From Paraburkholderia sp. (GTDB lineage Bacteria; Pseudomonadota; Gammaproteobacteria; Burkholderiales; Burkholderiaceae): a stretch of 64,000 nucleotides of DNA. The translations under genes and the position numbers were made by a program. Shown piece after piece: positions 19,469 to 28,034 of this stretch; within the stretch, counting starts at the first letter, position 1, and every line of letters starts with the position of its first letter. The stretch is from assembly GCA_004322045.1 (NCBI GenBank), contig SCRN01000010.1:62001-126000 (forward strand). The letters are read 5' to 3'. The notes below the pieces were generated by a model that searched no databases, was not told the DNA's origin, and saw only the letters and a list, made by a program, of their open reading frames with translations.

Positions 19469-20902
19469 ATGAATCCAAACAAATGTTACGGGGTATGGCG
19501 CAACACGTGGATAGCCGCAGCGGTCGCAACGTTGCTTTCGCTCACCGCCTGCGGCGGCTCTGGAACACTGAGCCAGGGGCTCGGCTCCGGTCCGGGCAGC
19601 GGCGGCGGCGGCTCGCTCGCGGCGGGCAGCGGCGGTTCGACGGGCGGGGGGTCGTCTTCGACCGGCGGCTCGGGAACGAGCAGCAGCGGCACGGGCACCG
19701 GCACGGGCACGGGCGGCGGCACGACGACGCCGACTGCCAATGCGACGGGCCAAGTCATCGGCAGCACGGGCGGCATCGTCAGCGCCATAGGCTCGACGGT
19801 GTCCGGTACGGGAACGGCGATCGCGCAACAAACGTTGCCGGGGGTCAGCCCGCAGACGACTCAGGCCGCCGGGGGCATCTTGCAGAACGTGGGCGGCGCG
19901 GTCTCCACGCTCGGCAACGGCGTATCGCAGGGTCTCGGTGAAATCGGTGCGACGAGCAACCCGGTCGGGACGACGCTCGCGAGCGCCGGACCTGCCGTCG
20001 GCCAGCTTGGCAATGCCGTCACGAGTGCAGGAGATCTGGTCACTAGCCTGGGCGCGAGCGGATCGCTTTCGCCGCTCGCCCCGGTGACCTCCCCGCTGGG
20101 CGGCGCCCTCGCCACGGCCGGCGGCGCGATCTCCAGCGCCGGCGCCACCCTCGGGGGCGCGCTCACGAGCGGCGCGGTGCAGCAAGTCACGCAACCGCTG
20201 AGCACTGCCATCACCCCCATTACGTCGGTTCTCGGTTCGACGACACAAAGCATCGGCACGTCGAGCGGAATCGGTCCGCAACTGGCTGGCGTGCTGGGCA
20301 CGATCAGCGGCGGCTTGAACCGAGCCGGCGGCGCGATTGCATCCGCCGGCGGCAATCCCGTCACGAGTGCCGTTGCCGGCGTACTTGCTTCGACCGGCGC
20401 TGCGATGACATCGGTCGGGGGCCTCGTTACGGGTGGCAGCGCGAGCACCCCGCTCGCGCCCCTCACCGGCGCCCTTTCGGGCCTCGGGGGCGCGACGGGC
20501 GGCAGTACGGCGGGCAACCCGCTAGCCCCGATCACCGGCCTCGTATCGACCATCACCGGCGCGCTCGGTTCGTCGACCACGACTTCCCCTGCCAGTGCGC
20601 TCGGTCCCGTCACCGGCCTCGTATCGACCATCACCGGGGCACTCGGTTCGTCGACCACGACTTCCCCTGCCAGCGCGCTCGCCCCCGTCACCGGCCTCGT
20701 ATCGACCGTTACCGGGGCGGTCGGCACGCCGGCCGGAGGCACGTCGGCTGGCGCCAATCCGCTGGCCCCGGTTACAGGGTTGCTCTCCACGGTCACTGGC
20801 GCGTTGACGGGCGGCAGCGGCACCACGAGCGGCAGCGCGAACCCGCTGTCAGGCCTTTCTTCGATCACGAGCGGACTCTCAGGGTCGCTCGCGAAGAAAT
20901 GA
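19469..20902 (+). CDS. Gly/Ala/Ser/Thr-rich repeat lipoprotein 1
   Basis: 477 residues from the ATG at 19469 (GAGGAG upstream). A lipoprotein signal ends in LTAC|GGSG. A Gly/Ser/Thr stretch to about residue 95 follows, then a long low-complexity region of amphipathic Gly/Ala/Thr/Leu repeats, with conserved landmarks LPGVSP, SNPVGTT, SPLAPVT and AVQQVTQPLS. The C-terminal part carries near-identical 26-residue units (see repeat at 20540). Database pipelines often label such proteins collagen-like, but no strict Gly-X-Y pattern is present. It is paralogous to the next gene and precedes a TpsB translocator, so surface exposure is likely by inference. Confidence 0.7.
   Translation: MNPNKCYGVWRNTWIAAAVATLLSLTACGGSGTLSQGLGSGPGSGGGGSLAAGSGGSTGGGSSSTGGSGTSSSGTGTGTGTGGGTTTPTANATGQVIGSTGGIVSAIGSTVSGTGTAIAQQTLPGVSPQTTQAAGGILQNVGGAVSTLGNGVSQGLGEIGATSNPVGTTLASAGPAVGQLGNAVTSAGDLVTSLGASGSLSPLAPVTSPLGGALATAGGAISSAGATLGGALTSGAVQQVTQPLSTAITPITSVLGSTTQSIGTSSGIGPQLAGVLGTISGGLNRAGGAIASAGGNPVTSAVAGVLASTGAAMTSVGGLVTGGSASTPLAPLTGALSGLGGATGGSTAGNPLAPITGLVSTITGALGSSTTTSPASALGPVTGLVSTITGALGSSTTTSPASALAPVTGLVSTVTGAVGTPAGGTSAGANPLAPVTGLLSTVTGALTGGSGTTSGSANPLSGLSSITSGLSGSLAKK
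20540..20730 (+). repeat. 78-bp in-frame tandem repeat in lipoprotein 1
   Basis: Two near-identical 78-bp units start at 20540 and 20618, and a third, partial and more diverged, at 20696. Each unit encodes 26 residues beginning LVSTITGALGSS and ending PVTG. The high DNA identity points to recent expansion or slippage. Confidence 0.85.
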
Positions 20903-20928
20903 AGCAACACATCACGAGGAGCACAATC

Positions 20929-22101
20929 ATGTCGAAGAAGCAGCAAACCCGTTCGATCGTCGCCGCCGCCCGCACCAATGCGACGACGCTGCGCGCACCG
21001 TTGACGGCGTTCGCCGTCGCCTACCTGCTGTCGGCCTGCGGCGGGAGCGAATTGTCCGCGCCGCCCGCGGCGAGCGCCGGCGGCTCGGTGACCCCTCAGC
21101 CCCAGCCCGGCCCCACGCCCACGCCGACGGCCGCCGCCACTTCGGGCGCCCTCACCACGCTCGGCGCGACGGCCACCGACCTGGGCAACACCATTTCCTC
21201 GACTGCGATCCCCGGCGTCAGCCCGGCGCTGTCGCAAGGCGTGGGCGGCACTGTAGCCGCAACGGGAGGCGTGCTCGACGCGGCGGCCAACGCAGTCACC
21301 AGCGGCCTCGGCCAGATCGGCTCCACCTCCGACCCGGTCGGCACGACGGTAGCGGGCACGGGCTCGATAATCGGCGCGACGGGATCTGTGGTCGCGGGCG
21401 TCGCATCGACGGTCAACGCCCTCGGCCAGGGACCGCTATCCCCGCTCGCCCCGGTGACGACGCCGGTCGCCGGTGCGCTGACCACAGCCGCGAACGGCAT
21501 TAGCGCCGGGGGTCAAGTGCTCGGCAATACGCTCGCTTCGTCAGCCGTTCAGCAGGTCACGCAGCCGCTCAGCTCGGCCGTCACGCCGCTCGTGATCACG
21601 CTCGGCCAGCAAACTCAAAGTGTCGGCACGACAACGGGCATCGGCCAACCGGTTTCGGGGCTGCTCGGCCAGATCGGCGGCGCAGTCCAAAGCGCAGGCG
21701 CGCAAGTGGCCGGCGCATCGGCCAACCCGCTCGCGGCCGACGTCGGCCATTTGATCTCGGGCGTGGGCACCACCATCACAAATGCGGGTGGCCTGGTCAA
21801 TCCGAACGGACCCAACGGCGCCGCACCGATCCCGGGCCTCATCACGAGCCTCGTCGGCAGTTCGACGAATGGCGTGCAGCCGGGCGCGCCCTCGGCCGGT
21901 GGCGGGAGCGGCAGCGCGGGCGCGAGCGGACCGCTGTCATCGCTGACGGGGCTGCTGTCGGGCGCCGGCGCGGCCAGCCCCCTTGCACCGCTCACCAGTG
22001 CACTCGGCTCTGCGGGCACGGCGAGCACCGGAACGAGTTCACCGACGGGCGGCCTGAACTCGTTGCTTGGGAGCTCGCCGCTGGCGGGCAAACTGCCTTG
22101 A
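20929..22101 (+). CDS. Gly/Ala/Ser/Thr-rich repeat lipoprotein 2
   Basis: 390 residues from the ATG at 20929 (GAGGAG 8 nt upstream), 26 nt after lipoprotein 1. The signal ends in LLSAC|GGSE. It shares the layout of its neighbour: Pro-rich linker, IPGVSP, STSDPVGTT, SPLAPVT, AVQQVTQPLS, QTQSVGTTTGIG, then a Gly/Ala-rich end. No known catalytic or TPS secretion domain is visible. The two genes are tandem paralogues and almost certainly one operon with the TpsB gene. Confidence 0.7.
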   Translation: MSKKQQTRSIVAAARTNATTLRAPLTAFAVAYLLSACGGSELSAPPAASAGGSVTPQPQPGPTPTPTAAATSGALTTLGATATDLGNTISSTAIPGVSPALSQGVGGTVAATGGVLDAAANAVTSGLGQIGSTSDPVGTTVAGTGSIIGATGSVVAGVASTVNALGQGPLSPLAPVTTPVAGALTTAANGISAGGQVLGNTLASSAVQQVTQPLSSAVTPLVITLGQQTQSVGTTTGIGQPVSGLLGQIGGAVQSAGAQVAGASANPLAADVGHLISGVGTTITNAGGLVNPNGPNGAAPIPGLITSLVGSSTNGVQPGAPSAGGGSGSAGASGPLSSLTGLLSGAGAASPLAPLTSALGSAGTASTGTSSPTGGLNSLLGSSPLAGKLP

Positions 22102-22282
22102 ACACCTTAGCGCCTTAGCGCATTAAACGCCGCACCCGACGCGCGAGCCTCGCCACGGCCCGCGCGGTCGGAGAAACATTGCGCTCGAGCGCGCTCAGCG
22201 CCGCATGCACGAACGCACGAACGAACGAACAAAGCAGAGTCCCAAAGGGCTCGCACAAAGAACAGGCCAACGAGGACGACAA

Positions 22283-23974
22283 ATGATTAGGACACCAAAC
22301 CAATGGTTTTGGCTCGCCGTTGCCGCGGCGAGCGCGGCAAGCTCGGCATTCGGGCAAGCACGGCCGGCAGCAAGCGGCAACCCGCTCGATGCGTTACCGC
22401 AAATCCGAACGCCTGACCGCGAACCGCAAATCAGCGTGCAGATCCAGCCGAACCCGCAGCAAGTGCAACAACTGCTCGCCACTCATCTGACGCCAAGCAA
22501 GGTGCAGATCGACGGCGTGAAGGCGATCCCGTTCGCCGATGTCGCTCGTCATTTCAGCGTGCTGGTGGGCAAAGACATCACGATCGGCGCCCTCGTCGAG
22601 GCCGCCAATGCCGTGACTCGCCTCTATCAAACGCGCGGCTACGCGCTCTCGTTCGCATTCATCCCCGCTCAGACGTTCGAAAACGGCGTCGTGCACGTCA
22701 CGGTGGTCGAGGGCTACGTTGCGAACGTCGAAATCAAGGGCAACCCTGGCAGCACGGAGCATAAGATCCGCAGCATCGCTGCTCACATTCGCAACGAACG
22801 ACCGCTGCGCCGCGCGACGTTCGAGCGTTACGTCAATGCATTGGGGCTGCTGCCCGGCGTCAAAATCGCCGCGTCGGTGCAGCCGCCGCAAACCACCGAC
22901 GGCGCGACCACACTCGCCCTGAACGTCGAGCGCAAGCCCTTGAACGTCGCCACCGGAATCGACTTTCATCACCCGGGGATACAAGCTCTCGTGACCGTCA
23001 CGGAAAACGGGCTCGCTTCGCTCGGCGAAGAACTGAGCGCCTCCACGTTGGTGCCGAAAGGCCGCGACAATCAAAGTTTCTATGCCCTACAGGGCGCCTT
23101 GCCGATCGGTGACGAGGGGCTCGTCGCAAAGCTCAACGGCTCGCACTATCGCGGCAATCCCGTCGACAACCCGGGCCTGCCTTCGTACATCAAGCGCACC
23201 GTGGTGAGCGAGAAGCTGGGGCTCGCGGCTGCCTACCCGCTCTATTTGAGCAATACGCGCAGCCTCATGGGCACCCTGTCCGCCTATGCCTCCCACGACG
23301 AAAACAGTTATCTGAATACGCTCACGGGAGCGACGCTTTCCTTGCGTTCGCAAGTGCGCGTCGTGCAAGCTCAGATCGACTATGCCGACACCCGCCAGGG
23401 GCAAACGCGCCGGGCTAGCTTAAACGTCGCCAAGGCCTTCGACGTGCTCGGCGCATCGAAGGCGGCCGACACGAACCTGCCCGGCGTGACCGAAACGAAC
23501 CCTGTCTCGCTCACCTTCGTTCGCACCGCGGCGAGCTTTTCGCAGACGAACGAATGGCCGTTCAAGATCGGAACCGCTATAGCGCTCACGGGGCAATACA
23601 GCCCGGATTCATTACCGACATCGGAGCAAATCGCCTTTGGCGCACAACGCTTTGCACTCGGCTACGAGCCCGGCGAAGCGGCGGGCGATTCGGGATTCGG
23701 CGCATCGTTCGAAGTCAACCGCGCGATTGCGGTAACGTCCCGGTATTTGCAGACGCTAACGCCCTATATCTCGTTCGACATGGCGCGCGTCTATCTGCAT
23801 ACCGGCCCCACGGCGCCGAACAAGCTGGCATCGCTCGCACTCGGCTTTCGTATCAGCGACAACAAGCACTACAACCTCGATCTTTCTATCGCCAAGGCCG
23901 TTGGGGATGCACCGATCGAAAGCCCATCGCGCAGCCCGCGGCTCAATGCGACCTTTTCCTACCAACTTTATTGA
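22283..23974 (+). CDS. TpsB-type two-partner secretion translocator (ShlB/FhaC/HecB family)
   Basis: 563 residues from the ATG at 22283 (GAGGA upstream), with a signal peptide ending at about AFGQ. A POTRA_2 domain follows (TPSKVQIDGVKAIPFADV, LVEAANAVTRLYQTRGYALSFAFIP), then a ShlB-type POTRA/hinge (VVEGYVANVEIKGN) and a C-terminal 16-stranded Omp85-like barrel ending in LNATFSYQLY with the terminal aromatic. FhaC-type proteins export large TpsA partners. No TpsA with a TPS domain is nearby; the only candidate passengers are the two upstream lipoproteins. Confidence 0.88.
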   Translation: MIRTPNQWFWLAVAAASAASSAFGQARPAASGNPLDALPQIRTPDREPQISVQIQPNPQQVQQLLATHLTPSKVQIDGVKAIPFADVARHFSVLVGKDITIGALVEAANAVTRLYQTRGYALSFAFIPAQTFENGVVHVTVVEGYVANVEIKGNPGSTEHKIRSIAAHIRNERPLRRATFERYVNALGLLPGVKIAASVQPPQTTDGATTLALNVERKPLNVATGIDFHHPGIQALVTVTENGLASLGEELSASTLVPKGRDNQSFYALQGALPIGDEGLVAKLNGSHYRGNPVDNPGLPSYIKRTVVSEKLGLAAAYPLYLSNTRSLMGTLSAYASHDENSYLNTLTGATLSLRSQVRVVQAQIDYADTRQGQTRRASLNVAKAFDVLGASKAADTNLPGVTETNPVSLTFVRTAASFSQTNEWPFKIGTAIALTGQYSPDSLPTSEQIAFGAQRFALGYEPGEAAGDSGFGASFEVNRAIAVTSRYLQTLTPYISFDMARVYLHTGPTAPNKLASLALGFRISDNKHYNLDLSIAKAVGDAPIESPSRSPRLNATFSYQLY

Positions 23975-23987
23975 GTGCTGCGATCCA

Positions 23988-24017
23988 CTTCTCTCGACTT
24001 CTCTCGACTTCTCTCGA
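23988..24017 (+). repeat. Triple decamer repeat CTTCTCTCGA
   Basis: Three perfect head-to-tail copies of a 10-bp unit (23988, 23998, 24008) in the 216-bp gap between the TpsB gene and the DUF2147 gene. It may be a slippage-prone tract; no function is evident. Confidence 0.9.
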
Positions 24018-24190
24018 ATGCGATCGAACGCGAGATCGATGCCCGGCGGTCTCGTTCCGATTAGAGGTACCACTATTAAACGAGCGGATTCTTTCGCGCG
24101 TATCCTGGGCGGATTCATAGAAGACGCAACGCGACTCGATTCGCCGCCGCGCACTGGAAAACGACAGACGGTTCACAAACAGGAGGAAAC

Positions 24191-24700
24191 ATGACGCACT
24201 TCTCGCATTACGCCAAAACGACCGCATGGAACGCCGTCAAACGCGCCTTCGTTGCGGGCGCATTGCTCGTCGGCGCCGCAGCAGCGTTCGCGCAGGGGAG
24301 CCAAACGCCGGTGGGCGTATGGCAAACCATTGACGACAACACGCATCAACCGAAGGCGCTCGTTCAAATCGCGCAAAGCGAAGATGGCACGCTGAGCGGC
24401 AAAGTCATCAAGGGACTCAATCCGGCCGATAAGCCCGGCAAGCGCTGCACCGCCTGCACGGACGAGCGAAAAGACCAGATCATTCTCGGTATGACGATCA
24501 TCAAGAACATGAAGCCGGACGGCGACAAGTGGGACGGCGGCAATATCCTCGATCCCGAGAACGGCAAGGTTTACAAGTGCAACATGCACCTCGAGGATGG
24601 CGGCCAAAAGCTTGTCGTGCGCGGCTACATTGGCATTTCGCTGATCGGCCGGTCGCAAACGTGGATTCGGCAAGACTCGGCCGCGCAAGCGCAGAACTAG
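24191..24700 (+). CDS. DUF2147 exported protein
   Basis: 169 residues; signal peptide ending near AAAFAQG (about 36). The mature domain is DUF2147: TPVGVWQTIDDNTHQPKALV, KVIKGLNP, CTACTDERKDQIILGMTII, GGNILDPENGKVYKC and VVRGYIGISLIGRSQTW. Family members are small periplasmic beta-barrel-like proteins of unknown function. AGGAGG lies upstream of the ATG. It is separated from the TpsB gene by 216 bp with its own probable promoter. Confidence 0.87.
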   Translation: MTHFSHYAKTTAWNAVKRAFVAGALLVGAAAAFAQGSQTPVGVWQTIDDNTHQPKALVQIAQSEDGTLSGKVIKGLNPADKPGKRCTACTDERKDQIILGMTIIKNMKPDGDKWDGGNILDPENGKVYKCNMHLEDGGQKLVVRGYIGISLIGRSQTWIRQDSAAQAQN

Positions 24701-24745
24701 CCCGCTCCACCGTGTAGGCAGCATTGACTCTCTCCCAGCGCACAG

Positions 24746-24767
24746 CCGGCCACTAACCGGTGGCCGG
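24746..24767. terminator. Hairpin between convergent genes
   Basis: CCGGCCAC (24746-24753) and GTGGCCGG (24760-24767) form an 8-bp stem between the DUF2147 gene (+) and the DUF4096 gene (-). There is no T-run. It is a possible bidirectional terminator. Confidence 0.4.
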
Positions 24768-24788
24768 TGCTAACACGTCGTGGCATTC

Positions 24789-25199
24789 TCAGGCCGCGCG
24801 GCGCAGTGAGGCGAGATAGGTTAGCTTCGGCAGATTCACCGTGACGAAGGGTGTCGCCGGCATGCGCGGCTGCTTGGCAACGCTTTTCACCCGCATGCGG
24901 GCTTTGATGGTGTCGCACAGATCCAACCCCGCGTCACCGTACATCCGCGTGAGGACTTGCTGGAACACGCCCGCCGCATGCCACGCCTTGAAACGCCGAT
25001 GGCACGTTTGATAGGCCGGATAGCGCTTGGGCAAGGATGCCCAGGCCGCATTGCTATAGATCACCCATAGCACACCATTGAGCACCGCGCGGGTATCGGT
25101 CAACGGGCGGCCTCGACTCCGGCCGTGAGAATTGAACTCCGGAAAGAGCGGCACGACGCTCCGCCATTGCTCATCCGTCATGTCGCTGTATGGGGTCAT
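24789..25199 (-). CDS. Stand-alone DUF4096 (IS5-type transposase N-terminal domain) protein
   Basis: 136 residues from the ATG at 25199. The sequence is the N-terminal helix-turn-helix domain of IS5-group transposases: MTDEQWRSVVPLFPEF, GRPLTDTRAVLNGVLWVIYS, LPKRYPAYQTCHRRFKAWHAAGVF. No DDE catalytic domain follows in any frame; instead there is a ~45-residue basic tail. It could be an IS remnant or a domesticated DNA-binding protein. No terminal inverted repeats or target duplications were found nearby. A similar gene lies at 53000-53398. Confidence 0.65.
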   Translation of the reverse strand: MTPYSDMTDEQWRSVVPLFPEFNSHGRSRGRPLTDTRAVLNGVLWVIYSNAAWASLPKRYPAYQTCHRRFKAWHAAGVFQQVLTRMYGDAGLDLCDTIKARMRVKSVAKQPRMPATPFVTVNLPKLTYLASLRRAA

Positions 25200-25310
25200 A
25201 GGCGCCTCCTTCTCAGAACAAGGAAATGCACGATATGCCCAGGCAGGCGCGACGGCTATCGGAATACTCCGAAAATACATTCCGCGGCCGCGAGCGCGCC
25301 GCCCAATCGC

Positions 25311-26408
25311 TTAGGTCAGCGACGTATCGACCACGCGACGCGGCGTTTCGAGGTATTCCTTGGACTGCATCTCGACGAGGCGCGAAACGGTACGGCTGAA
25401 CTCGTTCGCCATCGGTCCTTCGACATAGAGCGCTTCCGCGGGCACTGCCGCCGACATCAAGAGCTTGACCTTATGATCGTAGAACACGTCGACGAGCCAG
25501 GTGAAGCGGCGCGCCTCCGACGCCATTCGCGGCGACATCTGCGGAACGTCCGAGAGGATGACGGTATGAAAACGCGTCGCCAGTTCCAGGTAATCGTTCT
25601 GCGAGCGCGGGCCGCCGCATAGGGTGGCGAAATCGAACCAGACCACGCCATCGGCGCGGCGCAGCGCCTTGATTTCGCGCTTTTCGATATGCAGGATTGG
25701 GCTCTCGTCGGGCACGGCGGCCAATTGAGCGTACGCCTCGCGCAAGGCGCGATCGGCTTGCGCGCCGAGCGGCGTATGGTAGACGCTCACTTGCGCGAGC
25801 GTGCGCTGGCGATAATCGATGCCCGCGTCCACGTTGAGCACGTCGAGCTGCGATTTGACCAGTTCGATCGCCGGCAAGACGCGGTCGCGATGCAATCCAT
25901 CGGGATACAGCGTGTCCGGATCGTAATTGGAGGTCATCACGAACTGCACGCCGTTCATGAACAGCCGGTCGAGCAGCCGGTACAGGATCATCGCATCGGC
26001 GATATCGGACACGTGGAACTCGTCGAAGCAAATCAAGCGATACCGCTTCGCCGTGCGCCGCGCGAGTTCGTCGAGCGGATCGGCCTGTCCCTTCAGCTCT
26101 TCGAGCACGCGATGCACTTCCCGCATGAATTCGTGGAAGTGAATCCGCGTCTTGCGCTGCACCGGCACGATCGCATAGAAGCTGTCCATGAGGAAGCTCT
26201 TGCCGCGCCCCACACCGCCCCACATGTAGACGCCCCGCGGCAACTGCGGATGGACGATCAGCTTGCGCAGCGCATTGGAACGACGCGCCTTGTAGGCGAC
26301 CCACTCTTCGTAGCAGCGCTGCAACCGCTCGACGGCAGCCAATTGCGCCGGATCGGGCGCGTAACCCCGCGTCTCGAGCTCGTTCTCGTAGTATTCGATG
26401 ACGTTCAT
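25311..26408 (-). CDS. zapE: Cell division ATPase ZapE (AFG1 family)
   Basis: 365 residues. P-loop GGVGRGKSFLMDSFY near residue 65, Walker B RLICFDEFHVSDIADAMIL near 125, sensor region VQFVMTSNYDPDTLYPDGLHRDRVLPAI, and the C-terminal VDVFYDHKVKLLMSAAVPAE. ZapE is an AAA+ protein that modulates the Z-ring under stress in gamma-proteobacteria; the mitochondrial homologue is AFG1/LACE1. It follows lpdA but is separated from it by a strong terminator, so it probably has its own promoter or depends on readthrough. Confidence 0.93.
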   Translation of the reverse strand: MNVIEYYENELETRGYAPDPAQLAAVERLQRCYEEWVAYKARRSNALRKLIVHPQLPRGVYMWGGVGRGKSFLMDSFYAIVPVQRKTRIHFHEFMREVHRVLEELKGQADPLDELARRTAKRYRLICFDEFHVSDIADAMILYRLLDRLFMNGVQFVMTSNYDPDTLYPDGLHRDRVLPAIELVKSQLDVLNVDAGIDYRQRTLAQVSVYHTPLGAQADRALREAYAQLAAVPDESPILHIEKREIKALRRADGVVWFDFATLCGGPRSQNDYLELATRFHTVILSDVPQMSPRMASEARRFTWLVDVFYDHKVKLLMSAAVPAEALYVEGPMANEFSRTVSRLVEMQSKEYLETPRRVVDTSLT

Positions 26409-26419
26409 CGTGGCAACAC

Positions 26420-26459
26420 AAAAAACGAAGGCGGGAGGGATTTGCCCGCCCGCCTTCGT
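26420..26459 (-). terminator. Intrinsic terminator after lpdA
   Basis: On the minus strand a 10-bp stem (26458-26449 with 26435-26426), extended by G/C pairs, is followed by a T5 run then GTG. It lies 40 nt after the lpdA stop and just before zapE, ending the 2-oxoglutarate dehydrogenase operon. Confidence 0.85.
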
Positions 26460-26498
26460 CGTGGCCTGCCGCCCGGCCGCAACGCCGGACGCAAGCCG

Positions 26499-27929
26499 TT
26501 ACTTATTCAGCGCGCGCTTGTCGACGTCGAGCGCCGCCTCGCGCATCACTTCGGACAAGGACGGATGCGGGTGGCAGATCCGGCCGATGTCTTCCGACGC
26601 GGCCTTGAACTCCATCGCTACGACGGCTTCGGCGATCAAATCGGAAGCGTTCGCGGCAATGATATGCACCCCGAGCAGTTCGTCCGTTTTCGCATCGGCA
26701 ATCATCTTCACAAAACCGTCCGGCTTCGCGATACCGAGCGCACGGCCGTTGATCGAGAACGGGAATTGCCCCTTCTTGATCTCGCGGCCTTCCGCCTTCA
26801 ACTGCTGCTCCGTCTTACCGACCCATGCGATCTCGGGCTCGGTGTAGATGACCCAAGGAATGCAGTTGTAGTCGATGTGCGGCTTCTGACCGTCGATGAC
26901 TTCGGCCACCAGCGAACCTTCGTCTTCGGCCTTGTGCGCCAGCATCGGTCCGCGCACCACGTCGCCGATCGCATAGACGTTCGGCACGCTCGTGCGGCAG
27001 TGGTCGTCCACGTCGATGAAGCCGCGCTCGTTCGCCTTCAGGCCGATCGATTCGAGGCCGAGATTGTCGGTGTTGGGCACACGGCCGACCGATACGATCA
27101 AGCGATCGGCTTCGAGCGTTTGCGCGTTGCCGTCCTTGTCCGCATAGGCGATCGTGACGCCGTTCTTCGACGTCTTCACCTCGTTGATCTTCACGCCGAG
27201 GTGAATATCGAGGCCTTGCTTCTTGAACAGCTTCGCCGCTTCCTTGGCGAGCGCTTCGTCCGCAGCGCCGAGGAACTGAGGCAACGCTTCGAGCACCGTC
27301 ACTTCGGCGCCCAGACGGCGCCATACCGAGCCGAGTTCGAGGCCGATCACGCCCGCGCCGATGACGGCGAGCTTCTTCGGTACCGAATCGAACGCAAGCG
27401 CGCCTTCGTTATCGGCAACGATCTTGTTGTCGACGGGCACGTTCGGCAGGTGACGCGCCTTCGAGCCAGTCGCGATGATGACGTTCTTGGCCGTCACGAC
27501 TTCGGTCGCGCCTTCGCCGCTCACTTCGATCTGCACGCCGCCGTCGTTCTTGCCGACGAACTTGCCATGGCCCTTGAGCCACGTGATCTTGTTCTTCTTG
27601 AACAAATACTCGATGCCGCCCGTCATCTTCTCGACGATGCCGTCTTTGCGCGCCATCATCTTGGCGATGTCGATCTTCACGTCGCTCGCGCTGATGCCGT
27701 GCACTTCGAGGTGGTGCGACGCGTTTTCGAACTCGTCCGAGGAGGCGAGCAAAGCCTTCGACGGAATGCAGCCGACGTTCAAGCACGTGCCGCCCAGCTT
27801 GAGCGCGCCGGCCGGGTTCTTCCATTTTTCGATACAGGCGACGGTCTTGCCGAGCTGTGCAGCGCGAACCGCGGCGATATAGCCGCCCGGGCCCGCGCCG
27901 ATCACGACGACGTCAAATTCTTGGGACAT
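26499..27929 (-). CDS. lpdA: Dihydrolipoyl dehydrogenase (E3 of 2-oxoglutarate dehydrogenase)
   Basis: 476 residues; FAD flavoprotein that reoxidises the lipoyl group on E2 and passes electrons to NAD+. FAD site VVIGAGPGGYIAAVRAAQLG, redox disulfide GGTCLNVGCIPSKALL (near 45-50), NAD site VIGAGVIGLELGSVWRRLGA near 185, and C-terminal catalytic region CHPHPSLSEVMREA. Third gene after sucA and sucB, 105 nt from sucB, and so dedicated to this complex. Confidence 0.96.
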   Translation of the reverse strand: MSQEFDVVVIGAGPGGYIAAVRAAQLGKTVACIEKWKNPAGALKLGGTCLNVGCIPSKALLASSDEFENASHHLEVHGISASDVKIDIAKMMARKDGIVEKMTGGIEYLFKKNKITWLKGHGKFVGKNDGGVQIEVSGEGATEVVTAKNVIIATGSKARHLPNVPVDNKIVADNEGALAFDSVPKKLAVIGAGVIGLELGSVWRRLGAEVTVLEALPQFLGAADEALAKEAAKLFKKQGLDIHLGVKINEVKTSKNGVTIAYADKDGNAQTLEADRLIVSVGRVPNTDNLGLESIGLKANERGFIDVDDHCRTSVPNVYAIGDVVRGPMLAHKAEDEGSLVAEVIDGQKPHIDYNCIPWVIYTEPEIAWVGKTEQQLKAEGREIKKGQFPFSINGRALGIAKPDGFVKMIADAKTDELLGVHIIAANASDLIAEAVVAMEFKAASEDIGRICHPHPSLSEVMREAALDVDKRALNK

Positions 27930-28004
27930 GACAATCCTTTTGCTGACGCACCGGGGCGCGATGGATAACGCGCCGCGATGCGGTTTCGTTCGGTGCGATT
28001 GAAT

Positions 28005-28029
28005 GTGCTCGCCGGCATGCGGCGAGCAC
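28005..28029 (-). other. Intercistronic hairpin sucB-lpdA
   Basis: GTGCTCGCC and GGCGAGCAC (28005-28013, 28021-28029) form a perfect 9-bp stem six bases after the sucB stop. No T-run follows; a role in mRNA processing or 3'-end protection of the sucAB message is likely. Confidence 0.5.
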
Positions 28030-28034
28030 GAGCC

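Noticed and set aside
19469-22101. Collagen triple helix in the two lipoproteins
   Set aside because: Glycine is abundant, but there is no sustained Gly-X-Y register; the repeats are amphipathic and of different period.
24789-25310. Complete IS element around the DUF4096 gene
   Set aside because: No terminal inverted repeats, target duplication or catalytic domain could be found.
25689-27968. 759-residue open frame opposite zapE and lpdA
   Set aside because: It spans two real genes and a terminator on the other strand; composition is that of a mirror frame.
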